This document shows positions 1 to 5,361 of a stretch of DNA of 5,361 bases, piece after piece (position 1 is the stretch's first letter; each line of letters begins with the position of its first letter). Below the pieces are notes generated by a model. The model worked only from the letters and a program-made list of their open reading frames with translations. It was not told where the DNA came from and ran no database searches. Both the position numbers and the translations under genes were made by a program. The stretch comes from Holophagae bacterium (lineage in GTDB: Bacteria > Acidobacteriota > Thermoanaerobaculia > Thermoanaerobaculales > Sulfomarinibacteraceae). The stretch spans positions 1 through 5,361 of the forward strand of contig JAUWTC010000222.1 of assembly GCA_030609785.1 (NCBI GenBank), in the 5' to 3' direction.

Positions 1-883
1 CGATGACGCCCTTGATATTGCGGTCGAGGCCGTAGGTGTCAAGGTAGCCGGCGAGCTGCATCTGGCCCAGCGTCGAGGTGTGGAGGTCGGCCGCCTGCTT
101 GACGAAGACGTATTTCTGGAAAAGCTCCGGCGCGGCCGAGAGCCATCCGAGCCGCAGCCCGGGGCAGAAGACCTTGGAGAAGGTGCCGAGGAAGACGACC
201 CACTCGTTGCCCTCGAGGCTCTTGAGCGGCGGAATCGCCTGGCCTTCGAAGCGTACTTCGGCGTAGGGGCTGTCCTCGATGACGGGGATTTCGAAGCGCC
301 GGGCCAGTTCCATCACGCCCTTGCGCCGCTCCAGGCTCCAGGTGCGTCCGCTGGGGTTCTGAAAATCCGGGATGACATACATGACTCGTACGTTGGGGAT
401 CTCGCCCAGGCGGCGTTCGAGGTCTGAAATCACCATGCCGTGATCATCGGTCTCGACCTCGACGAATCGGGGCTCGTAAGCCTTGAAGGCGTTGATCGCA
501 CCGAGGTAGGTTGGGCTCTCACAGAGGACGACATCGCCGGGATCCAACAGGATCTTGCCGGTGAAATCCAGGCCCTGTTGGCTGCCGCTGGTGATCAATA
601 TCTCCGAGCTTTCAACCGCCGTACCGAGCTTGGTGTTCATGCGGTCGGCGATCGCTTGTCGCAGCGGGAGGAAGCCCTCGGTTGGGGAGTACTGCAGGGC
701 TCGAGGCCCATCCTCGGAGAGGACCCGGGTCGTTACCTCGGCGAGGTCCTCGGCCGGGAAGGTTTCTGCGGCCGGCAAGCCGCCGGCAAAGGAGATGACC
801 TCGGGCCTTTGAGTGAGTTTGAGGATCTCCCGGATTTCGGACGCTCGAAGTTCCGCCATTCTCCGCGCCATTTTAACAACCAT
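1..883 (-). CDS. PLP-dependent class I/II aminotransferase (2-aminoadipate transaminase/LysN-like), C-terminus cut off by the window edge
   Basis: Read on the minus strand from ATG at 883-881, this frame is open to the left edge and gives about 294 residues; the family is usually near 400, so roughly the last quarter is missing. It has the fold-type I signature in order. SGSQQG at residues 99-104 is the loop expected to hold the cofactor phosphate. Tyr126 in ESPTY should stack on the PLP ring. PDFQNPSG at 172-179 contains the Asn that contacts PLP. Asp204 and Tyr207 in EDSPY should bind the pyridine nitrogen and O3'. Lys237 in GTFSK is the Schiff-base lysine. The early FAGGLP motif is typical of the LysN/MocR-domain branch. 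No N-terminal GntR-type DNA-binding domain is present, so this is a stand-alone enzyme, presumably cytoplasmic, moving amino groups from an amino acid such as 2-aminoadipate or an aromatic or branched-chain residue. Substrate cannot be told from sequence. A GGGGG tract lies just upstream of the ATG; Met5 (ATG at 871-869) is an alternative start. It is transcribed divergently from the 125-residue gene. Confidence 0.93.
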   Translation of the reverse strand, partial: MVVKMARRMAELRASEIREILKLTQRPEVISFAGGLPAAETFPAEDLAEVTTRVLSEDGPRALQYSPTEGFLPLRQAIADRMNTKLGTAVESSEILITSGSQQGLDFTGKILLDPGDVVLCESPTYLGAINAFKAYEPRFVEVETDDHGMVISDLERRLGEIPNVRVMYVIPDFQNPSGRTWSLERRKGVMELARRFEIPVIEDSPYAEVRFEGQAIPPLKSLEGNEWVVFLGTFSKVFCPGLRLGWLSAAPELFQKYVFVKQAADLHTSTLGQMQLAGYLDTYGLDRNIKGVI

Positions 884-926
884 AGGTCCCCCTTCTCGTG
901 TACCATAATCGATCTCGCCCCCTGGA

Positions 927-954
927 GTGAGGAAATATGCTGTTGTGAGGAAAT
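927..954 (+). promoter_or_regulatory. duplicated ribosome-binding segment upstream of the 125-residue gene
   Basis: The 10-mer GTGAGGAAAT occurs at 927-936 and again at 945-954, an 18-nt repeat period, so two Shine-Dalgarno-like GAGG cores sit at 929-932 and 947-950. The second is 6 nt from ATG 957 and decides that start. The first is 4 nt from an out-of-frame ATG at 937, which opens a three-codon minicistron (Met-Leu-Leu) ending in TGA at 946-948, overlapping the second core. A GTG at 927 would add ten residues in frame to the gene, but it has no comparable spaced core upstream. The rest of the divergent spacer (884-926) shows only a weak CATAAT hexamer at 904-909 with no convincing -35 partner. 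Whether the minicistron is translated is unknown. Confidence 0.45.
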
Positions 955-956
955 CA

Positions 957-1334
957 ATGAATCAACCCAATGAGACGGGCCTCGACCAGGTCCAATTTGA
1001 TCGGTCAAACCTCTATTTGGAAGAAGTCATTACCGATTTGCGCGTCGGCACGATCCGGCGTTTAACGCCGCTCGACACTGATGGCAACCGGGACCTGGGT
1101 CGGCCCATGATGTTCTTCGCCCAGGCCCAGATCATGTCCCAGATGGGGCCCCTGCCGGTCAGCGGCAAGATCGAAGCCACGACGCTGAAAGAGGCCATCG
1201 ACAAGTACCCGCAAGCCGTGCAGGCGGGTATTGAGGCCCTGATGGAAGAGGCCCGGGAGATGCAACGTCAGGAAGCGTCCAGGATCGTCATGCCGGGCGC
1301 CGAGGCGACCAGCAAGATCCTCGGACCCAAGTAA
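957..1334 (+). CDS. small soluble protein of unknown function, 125 aa
   Basis: I do not recognise a named family with confidence. The general pattern resembles uncharacterised 'cytoplasmic proteins' of Desulfobacterota-type genomes: a short N-terminal lead, a LYLEEVITDLR...IRRLTPL stretch, a strand-rich middle ending near GPLPV, then a charged helix. That comparison is from memory and untested. ATG 957 is chosen because GAGG lies 6 nt upstream; GTG 927 would add ten residues. There is no signal peptide, membrane segment or cysteine, so a cytoplasmic location is expected. Residues 15-40 look like an amphipathic helix followed by a strand, residues 51-72 are hydrophobic with many Met and Gln, and residues 75-108 form a long, strongly charged predicted helix (KEAIDKYPQAVQAGIEALM and onward). 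Codon use matches the neighbours, so the frame is very probably real. It lies 65 nt upstream of sppA on the same strand and may be partly co-transcribed with it. No enzymatic motif is visible. Confidence 0.8.
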   Translation: MNQPNETGLDQVQFDRSNLYLEEVITDLRVGTIRRLTPLDTDGNRDLGRPMMFFAQAQIMSQMGPLPVSGKIEATTLKEAIDKYPQAVQAGIEALMEEAREMQRQEASRIVMPGAEATSKILGPK

Positions 1335-1345
1335 TTCTCGGAATC

Positions 1346-1375
1346 TGGAACCGGGACGACAATCGGGCGTATAGT
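1346..1375 (+). promoter_or_regulatory. candidate ECF-sigma-type promoter upstream of sppA
   Basis: TGGAAC at 1346-1351 is followed, exactly 16 nt later, by CGTA at 1368-1371. This differs by one base from the Bacillus subtilis sigma-W consensus (TGAAAC, 16 nt, CGTA) and also carries the GGAAC core of Gram-negative sigma-E-like -35 elements. It would start transcription about 20 nt before the sppA ATG at 1400, leaving GGGAGG (1390-1395) in the leader as the ribosome-binding site. A TATAGT hexamer at 1370-1375 overlaps the CGTA and could instead serve as a housekeeping -10, but its -35 match at the same upstream bases is poor (3 of 6). The rest of the 1335-1399 gap shows no terminator hairpin. 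Confidence 0.4.
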
Positions 1376-1399
1376 CTTTCGGGATAACAGGGAGGCATA

Positions 1400-3121
1400 A
1401 TGGCCAAGAAAACGGGACTGTTCATTGGTTTGGGGTGTTTGGCGCTGATCGTGGTCATGGGCGCCGTGGCGATGATGGTGGCGGCAGCATCCAAGACGAG
1501 ATTGCCGGGCGATATGATCGTGTCCCTCCGATTGACGGGGCCGATCGTCGAGGTCGCTGCGGAGGATCCCTTCGCCGAACTGACCGGGAGTGCTCCGACA
1601 GCCCTGCGTGATATCAGGCGTGCCCTGGTACGTGCTGCCGAGGATGATCGGGTGCGAGGCGTTCGGCTTCGAATCGACAGTGTCGGCGGAGGTTTCGCAA
1701 CGATCCAGGAGATTCGAACCCTTCTGATAAGGGTTCGGGCGGCGGGCAAGTGGACTGCCGCCTATATGGATACTGCCGGCGAATTCTCACCGGGCAACAT
1801 GGTGTACTACCTCGCTTCAGCCTGTGACGAGATCTCGATCAATCCGGCGGGAGACGTCAATCTGATCGGCCTCTCGGCGCGCTCGCCGTTCATCAGGGGC
1901 ACCTTCGACAAACTGGGCATCAAGCCGGAGTTCCCCGGGCGAGGTACCTACAAGACCGCCCGCTTCATGTACACCGAGACTGACTTTACCCCGGGCGCCC
2001 GCGAGATGATGGAATGGTTGCTGGGTTCGGTCATGGATCAATTGATGGCCGACATCGCATCCGGCCGTGGCATGGAAGCCGATGCACTGCGCGCACTGAT
2101 TGACACCTGTCCGATGAGTGCTCCAAATGCAGAAAAAGCCGGCCTCGTAGATCATTTAGAGGACTGGACCGCCTTCCGAGACAGAATCCGGGCCAAGGAA
2201 GAAGGCGATGCCAAGATCGTCAGCCTCAGTAAGTATCTCAGCCGTAACAAGAAGACCGTGGGTGGGGCCAAGATTGCCGTCGTCACGGCGATCGGCGCCA
2301 TCATGCGGGGCGACAGCGGCAAAAGCATCAATCCTCTTCTGGGTGGGGACATCATGGGGTCAGAGACTATCGCCAAGGCCCTACGGAACGTCCGCAAGGC
2401 GAAGAACGTCAAGGCCACGATCCTCCGAATCGATAGCCCTGGAGGGTCAGCGGTCGCCTCTGAGATCATTCGCCAGGAGATGGTCCGGGTGGCCGAGACG
2501 ATGCCGGTCATCGTCTCGATGTCCAATCTGGCTGCTTCCGGCGGATATTGGATCACCTGTGGCGCCAAACACATCGTCGCCGACCCGGGCACCCTGACCG
2601 CCTCGATCGGGGTCTTCGGCGGACACCTCAATACCGAAAAATTCTGGTCCGAGAAGCTGGGTATCACCTACGGCAAGCTGGACTGGGGCGCCAACGCCAA
2701 CATCTACGGCGACCTCGAGGATTGGACCGACCCGCAACGAGTCCTCATCAACGCGCAGTTGGATCGGATCTACGACGATTTCCTTCAGCGGGTGGCCGAC
2801 TCTCGCGGCAAGACGATTGAAGAAGTCCACGCGATGGCCGAGGGCCGGGTCTTCACCGGTGTGCAGGCTTTGGAGAAGGGCCTGGTCGACGAGTTGGGTG
2901 GCTTTGACACGGCACTCGCGGCAGCCAAGAGGCTTGCCGGCATCGATGCCGATGCGGCGGTGATGTTGGTTGACTATCCAAAGGTCCTACCGTGGTGGCA
3001 GGTGATGCTGGAGAAGAAGAAGGGCGATGAGGCTGCGGTGGCGACCCTCGAGCGGTGGGTCAGGACCGGTCATATCGAAACGCCCGGGACCGTATGGATG
3101 CCGCCGATTACGATTGAGTAA
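1400..3121 (+). CDS. sppA: signal peptide peptidase SppA, 67K (two-domain) type
   Basis: This 573-residue membrane-anchored serine protease of family S49 degrades signal peptides left in the membrane after preprotein cleavage. The start is supported by GGGAGG 4 nt upstream. Lys3-Lys4 followed by a hydrophobic stretch at about residues 7-30 forms the single N-terminal membrane anchor, which places the rest outside the cytoplasm. Two tandem S49 domains follow. The N-terminal half carries the degenerate RIDSVGGG motif (Asp93-Gly97) and the catalytic Lys185 in GRGTYKTAR, which corresponds to E. coli Lys209. The C-terminal half carries intact RIDSPGGSA (Asp345-Ser350) and the nucleophile Ser380 in AASGGYW, corresponding to E. 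coli Ser409. A Ser-Lys dyad split between the two domains is the known arrangement of the tetrameric bowl-shaped enzyme. Length is slightly under the 618 residues of E. coli SppA, and nothing essential is missing. It follows the 125-residue gene after 65 nt and has its own candidate ECF promoter. It converges on the oxidoreductase gene, with a REPIN-like element 22 nt past its TAA. Confidence 0.97.
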   Translation: MAKKTGLFIGLGCLALIVVMGAVAMMVAAASKTRLPGDMIVSLRLTGPIVEVAAEDPFAELTGSAPTALRDIRRALVRAAEDDRVRGVRLRIDSVGGGFATIQEIRTLLIRVRAAGKWTAAYMDTAGEFSPGNMVYYLASACDEISINPAGDVNLIGLSARSPFIRGTFDKLGIKPEFPGRGTYKTARFMYTETDFTPGAREMMEWLLGSVMDQLMADIASGRGMEADALRALIDTCPMSAPNAEKAGLVDHLEDWTAFRDRIRAKEEGDAKIVSLSKYLSRNKKTVGGAKIAVVTAIGAIMRGDSGKSINPLLGGDIMGSETIAKALRNVRKAKNVKATILRIDSPGGSAVASEIIRQEMVRVAETMPVIVSMSNLAASGGYWITCGAKHIVADPGTLTASIGVFGGHLNTEKFWSEKLGITYGKLDWGANANIYGDLEDWTDPQRVLINAQLDRIYDDFLQRVADSRGKTIEEVHAMAEGRVFTGVQALEKGLVDELGGFDTALAAAKRLAGIDADAAVMLVDYPKVLPWWQVMLEKKKGDEAAVATLERWVRTGHIETPGTVWMPPITIE

Positions 3122-3143
3122 GAGACCGAAAACGAACACGAGA

Positions 3144-3248
3144 CTGTAGGGGCGGCCCCCTGTGGCCGCCCGTGTTCGGGTCATCCAGAAAACGTCTCGA
3201 CGGCGCCGTTCGGTTGATCAGGGCAGGCACAGGGACCTGCCCCTACAG
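3144..3248. repeat. REPIN-like element: two inverted GTAG-hairpin (REP) units
   Basis: The 105-bp element is bounded by perfect 10-bp inverted repeats, CTGTAGGGGC at 3144-3153 and its complement at 3239-3248. Each end is a REP-like unit: a GTAG tetranucleotide followed directly by a hairpin. The left hairpin pairs 3150-3157 with 3164-3171 (GGGCGGCC/GGCCGCCC). The right one, read on the minus strand, pairs GGGCAGGT with GCCTGCCC, ending in a T-G wobble. Both have the identical loop CCCTGT. The stems differ at three base pairs, and at each the partner base has changed or still pairs (G-C to A-T, C-G to G-C, C-G to T-G), so the structure rather than the exact sequence is kept. Two such units in inverted orientation about 100 bp apart are the hallmark of REPINs/BIMEs, non-autonomous elements moved by RAYT (TnpA-REP) transposases. 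No RAYT gene is in the window. The element fills the gap between convergent genes and could also slow or end transcription from both sides, though neither hairpin has a U tract. Confidence 0.7.
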
Positions 3249-4268
3249 TGGCTGGCCTGGGATGTCACTGCTCTTTTGGGAGCCTGTCTCCTCAGCCCAT
3301 CGACGCACGATATCGCCGGCGTTTTCGATGGCATCGACGCCCGCGACGCTCTTCCCGGCCTGAAAATAGTCTGTGGGAGACATTTTACCTGTGGCGGCTT
3401 TCTTGAGGCCGAGAACCGATTTCAGCGAGTAGAAAGCCCGGATCCAGTGTTTCGTGCGGGCATTGGCCAACAGTCGCCGGGCAAGCCAGGGGACCTCGGT
3501 GCCCTCGCGTTTGACACGCTCATTGTTGATCACGGCGACGGGGACGGCGGTCAGGCGGTGGGTCAGGACGATGTCCTCTTCACCAGCTTCGACGACGGCC
3601 CGTTTGTACTCTTCGGGCGAGGCGCACTCGGTGGTCGCGATGAACCGGGTTCCCGCCTGGACGCCGACATAGCCCATCGAAAGCGCGCGGGCAAAGCCGG
3701 CCGCATCACCGACGCCGCCGGCGCAGGCCACCGGCAGCCCGAGGTCGCCGATTTCGTCCAAAAGGGCCTCAGGACTCAAGGCCCCGGCATGGCCGCCGGC
3801 CCGGCTGTTGACGGCAATCAAACCGTGAACCCCGCTGTCGATGGCTTTTTGAGCCCACCTCCTCTCGGTGACGTCGTGATAGACCAGGCCTCCAACGCCC
3901 TCGACCGATTCGACGATCCAGCGTGGGTCGCCCAGGGAGGAGACGAAGAAGCGCACACCCTCCTCGACGGCAATATCCAGCCATCGGCGCATGCGGTCGA
4001 GGTAGCGCTCGGAGCTTTTTTCGGTCAAGACGTTCATGCCGATCGGCTTGTCCGTCAGTTCCCGGATACGCCGGAGACCCTCTCTGAAATCATGGCCGTA
4101 GACGTAGGTCAGGCTGATCGGCTGCACGATTCCGATGCCGCCGGCTTCGGAAACCGTGGCGATCAGTTCCGGGTTGGAGCACGGGTACATCGCGCCGCAG
4201 ATCAGGGGCACATCAATGCCCAGTGCGCGGGTCAGGGGTGTATCTATCAGGGGGGAGTGATCCATCAT
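3243..4268 (-). CDS. nitronate monooxygenase / FabK-type FMN-dependent oxidoreductase
   Basis: This 341-residue protein belongs to the 2-nitropropane dioxygenase-like TIM-barrel family, which binds FMN and includes nitronate monooxygenases and the enoyl-ACP reductase FabK. Motifs appear in family order: PLTRALGIDVPLICGAMYP (about 11-29) at the first strand; SNPEL followed by EAGGIGIV (41-48); KPIGMN (74-79), a strand expected to face FMN; NSRAGGHAG with His160, matching the conserved catalytic AGGH of the family; CAGGVGD (182-188) and VQAGTRFIATTEC (203-215), expected to bind the FMN phosphate. The cytoplasmic enzyme probably oxidises an alkyl nitronate, or reduces an enoyl thioester if it acts as a FabK; sequence alone does not separate these. 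Two start codons stand in tandem (4268 and 4265), and no Shine-Dalgarno-like sequence precedes them. The last sense codon (CTG) and the stop TAG at 3245-3243 lie inside the REPIN-like element, so the tail after about residue 329 may be longer than the ancestral one. It lies 58 nt downstream of the spermidine-synthase-like gene on the same strand. Confidence 0.92.
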   Translation of the reverse strand: MMDHSPLIDTPLTRALGIDVPLICGAMYPCSNPELIATVSEAGGIGIVQPISLTYVYGHDFREGLRRIRELTDKPIGMNVLTEKSSERYLDRMRRWLDIAVEEGVRFFVSSLGDPRWIVESVEGVGGLVYHDVTERRWAQKAIDSGVHGLIAVNSRAGGHAGALSPEALLDEIGDLGLPVACAGGVGDAAGFARALSMGYVGVQAGTRFIATTECASPEEYKRAVVEAGEEDIVLTHRLTAVPVAVINNERVKREGTEVPWLARRLLANARTKHWIRAFYSLKSVLGLKKAATGKMSPTDYFQAGKSVAGVDAIENAGDIVRRWAEETGSQKSSDIPGQPL

Positions 4269-4274
4269 TGCCGC

Positions 4275-4302
4275 AGTATAGATGGGAGTTGTCAGCTATC
4301 AG
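4275..4302 (-). promoter_or_regulatory. weak candidate promoter for a leaderless oxidoreductase transcript
   Basis: On the minus strand, TATACT at 4280-4275 (5 of 6 to the -10 consensus) lies 16 nt after CTGATA at 4302-4297 (4 of 6 to the -35 consensus). The expected start point about 7 nt further on falls at or within a base or two of the ATG at 4268, which has no visible ribosome-binding site. That combination fits a leaderless mRNA. The -35-like hexamer belongs to the heptamer array, so it may be fortuitous. Confidence 0.3.
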
Positions 4303-4363
4303 TTTTCAGCTATCAGCTTTCAGGTTTCAGGTTGAATTGGTGGCTGTTTTTGAATGGGAGTTG
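4282..4363 (+). repeat. 10-bp direct repeats flanking the heptamer array
   Basis: ATGGGAGTTG occurs at 4282-4291 and at 4354-4363, 72 nt apart, directly bracketing the heptamer array and a 20-nt unique stretch. The right copy lies within the 3' end of the membrane-protein gene (codons for Asn-Ser-His); the left copy lies past its stop. The pattern could be a target-site duplication from insertion of the heptamer-bearing segment, or the trace of a slippage or short-homology duplication. Ten bases could also match by chance, though their exact flanking position argues against that. Confidence 0.5.
4292..4333. repeat. heptamer tandem array, six units of TCAGNTW
   Basis: Forty-two bases divide exactly into six 7-nt units: TCAGCTA, TCAGTTT, TCAGCTA, TCAGCTT, TCAGGTT, TCAGGTT. 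All keep TCAG and a T at position six. On the minus strand each unit contains TGA. Because seven is not a multiple of three, the array presents a stop in all three minus-strand frames, and the upstream membrane-protein gene in fact ends at the TGA in 4329-4327. Arrays of the GATAGCTGA kind are scattered in many bacterial genomes, in my recollection, but I cannot check copy number here. It occupies most of the gap between two co-oriented genes. Confidence 0.75.
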
Positions 4364-5361
4364 CCACGCACAGAGAGAAGCACCAGGGCGATCAGGTACA
4401 ACGCAGCAGCAAGGTAGACCAGGGCGCGGAGTCCGAAGAGCATCGAGCTGTACTCCAGACACCCCCCGAAAACGGCGCCCAGGAGATTGGATCCCAGTGC
4501 TGCGGCCGGCGCCCGTGATCTGACAAGCATCATCGAAACAAGAATGCCCGCGATGCCGATGGGAATGGCATGACTCAATCCTCCGATCAGTCCTCGGAGG
4601 CCCAGAGTCAGCTGATTGAGTTGGGCATAGTCAAGATGAGCCAGGGCCAGAACAGAGAGCAGCAACACCAGGCCCCAGGGGAGAAACCGCTTAAATCGGA
4701 AGTGCTGCGTCAGCAGATTGGCCAGAAGAACAACGACCAGAATTCCGGCGAACACCGATGCGTTGACCATCCATGTTGACCCGAAGAGCAACGACAACGT
4801 TGTGACACCACGGGTTTCGAGCAACATGAAGGCCGCCCCCATCAAAAACAACACCGGGTCGAATTCGGCCCACATCATTTTTGGTCCGAATGCCAGCGGA
4901 GTTGCCACGACGGCGGTGAGCAAGACCAGAGCGAGGATGATCACGTACCCGGTTGGAAAAACGTCGGGACGAACGTAGAGGAACGGCCAGTCATCGCTGG
5001 TAGTGCGAACGTCCGCCAAGGGAGATTGAGGACTGCCCTCCGGAAAACTGGTTGACCAGGCTCTCTTGAGAGGATCCGGTGATTTGACGCAGACGAAGGT
5101 CACGCCATACAACATGCCGTGCTCGACGATGACCGGTTGCACCCCTGTTGCGCGAGTGATCGTCCAGAAGAGGCGGTCAATCAGCCACTGACCGGCGTAC
5201 ACGCTGAATGAAATCGTCAGGTATCCCTCCTGGGCTACGTGCTCCCAGGCTGCGCGGATCCCCTCCTCCGTGTAGACATAGTTGTCCAATCTGAGCGATG
5301 ACAGGGAACTGAACATCGCATGAGAGTCCAAAAGGCCGTAACACACCACATCAAAAGGACC
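4327..5361 (-). CDS. spermidine-synthase-like polytopic membrane protein, N-terminus cut off by the window edge
   Basis: The frame is open to the right edge, giving 344 residues of a longer protein that begins beyond the window. The visible part opens with GPFDVV, then LLDSH and SSLRLDNYVYTEE. This is the segment that follows the SAM/aminopropyl-binding core in membrane-fused spermidine-synthase-like proteins. TSDDWPFLYVR (about residues 120-131, counting the first visible residue as 1) then leads into about seven hydrophobic segments, near 137-157, 167-184, 197-218, 227-244, 257-280, 285-309 and 312-330. The loop with FMLLETRGVTTLSLLFGSTWMVN and the LGSNLLGAVFGGCLEY stretch are, from memory, conserved in this family. 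The role of such fusions is largely unknown; authentic polyamine synthesis is not established. The SAM motif itself lies outside the window, so methyltransferase or aminopropyltransferase activity cannot be judged. It is an inner-membrane protein. The stop TGA is inside the heptamer array, and the final 13 or so residues (SHSKTATNST region) are hydrophilic and partly encoded by a flanking direct repeat. Confidence 0.85.
   Translation of the reverse strand, partial: GPFDVVCYGLLDSHAMFSSLSSLRLDNYVYTEEGIRAAWEHVAQEGYLTISFSVYAGQWLIDRLFWTITRATGVQPVIVEHGMLYGVTFVCVKSPDPLKRAWSTSFPEGSPQSPLADVRTTSDDWPFLYVRPDVFPTGYVIILALVLLTAVVATPLAFGPKMMWAEFDPVLFLMGAAFMLLETRGVTTLSLLFGSTWMVNASVFAGILVVVLLANLLTQHFRFKRFLPWGLVLLLSVLALAHLDYAQLNQLTLGLRGLIGGLSHAIPIGIAGILVSMMLVRSRAPAAALGSNLLGAVFGGCLEYSSMLFGLRALVYLAAALYLIALVLLSVRGNSHSKTATNST

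Noticed and set aside
904..909. CATAAT as a -10 element for the 125-residue gene
   Set aside because: No acceptable -35 hexamer at 16-18 nt. The nearest TTGACA-like sequence (873-878) is 25 nt away and inside the aminotransferase coding region.
80..973. Two plus-strand open frames (80-427 and 440-973)
   Set aside because: Both lie opposite the aminotransferase, whose minus-strand frame carries a full set of PLP-binding motifs. The second also overlaps the start of the 125-residue gene.
2152..2830. Minus-strand open frames of 171 and 127 codons
   Set aside because: They are antisense to the catalytic C-terminal domain of sppA, with no motifs and no ribosome-binding sites.
3150..3171. Rho-independent terminator for sppA
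   Set aside because: The hairpin is strong, but no T tract follows in either orientation, and its twin at the other end shows that it belongs to a repeat element. An effect on termination is still possible.
3162..4523. A 453-codon open frame on the plus strand
   Set aside because: It runs antisense through the whole oxidoreductase gene, starts inside the repeat element, and its translation is low-complexity in the way typical of GC-rich antisense frames, with no family motif.
1..5361. CRISPR array, tRNA or rRNA gene, integrase, transposase, or defence or toxin-antitoxin system
   Set aside because: I looked on both strands. The repeats present are a hairpin pair and a heptamer array, not spacer-separated direct repeats. 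No cloverleaf or mobile-element enzyme frame was found.

Overview
The window looks like a piece of chromosome from a GC-rich Gram-negative bacterium. Every gene shows a strong third-position G/C preference. The signal peptide peptidase is the long two-domain form known from E. coli. A small protein here resembles uncharacterised 'cytoplasmic proteins' I associate with Desulfobacterota-like genomes. That placement is a weak inference: nothing here fixes the phylum, and a planctomycete, myxobacterium or related uncultured lineage would fit equally well.

Layout from left to right: (1) 1-883, minus strand, a PLP-dependent class I/II aminotransferase cut off by the left edge. (2) 884-956, a short divergent intergenic region with a duplicated ribosome-binding segment. 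(3) 957-1334, plus strand, a 125-residue soluble protein of unknown function. (4) 1335-1399, a gap with a good candidate ECF-sigma promoter. (5) 1400-3121, plus strand, sppA, complete with both catalytic residues. (6) 3144-3248, a REPIN-like pair of inverted GTAG hairpins between two convergent genes. (7) 3243-4268, minus strand, a nitronate monooxygenase/FabK-type FMN oxidoreductase whose stop codon lies inside the REPIN-like element. (8) 4292-4333, six tandem heptamers. (9) 4327-5361, minus strand, the C-terminal part of a spermidine-synthase-like polytopic membrane protein cut off by the right edge, whose stop codon lies inside the heptamer array.

The genes do not form one obvious pathway. 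The 125-residue gene and sppA are co-oriented and 65 nt apart. SppA clears residual signal peptides in the membrane, and the candidate promoter hints at envelope-stress control. The membrane protein and the oxidoreductase form a second co-oriented pair, separated by the heptamer array.

I see no defence island, CRISPR array, integrase, transposase, tRNA or rRNA. The most unusual content is in the repeats: a REPIN-like element with compensatory stem changes, and a heptamer array that places stop codons in all three frames. Both have been built into the ends of neighbouring genes.
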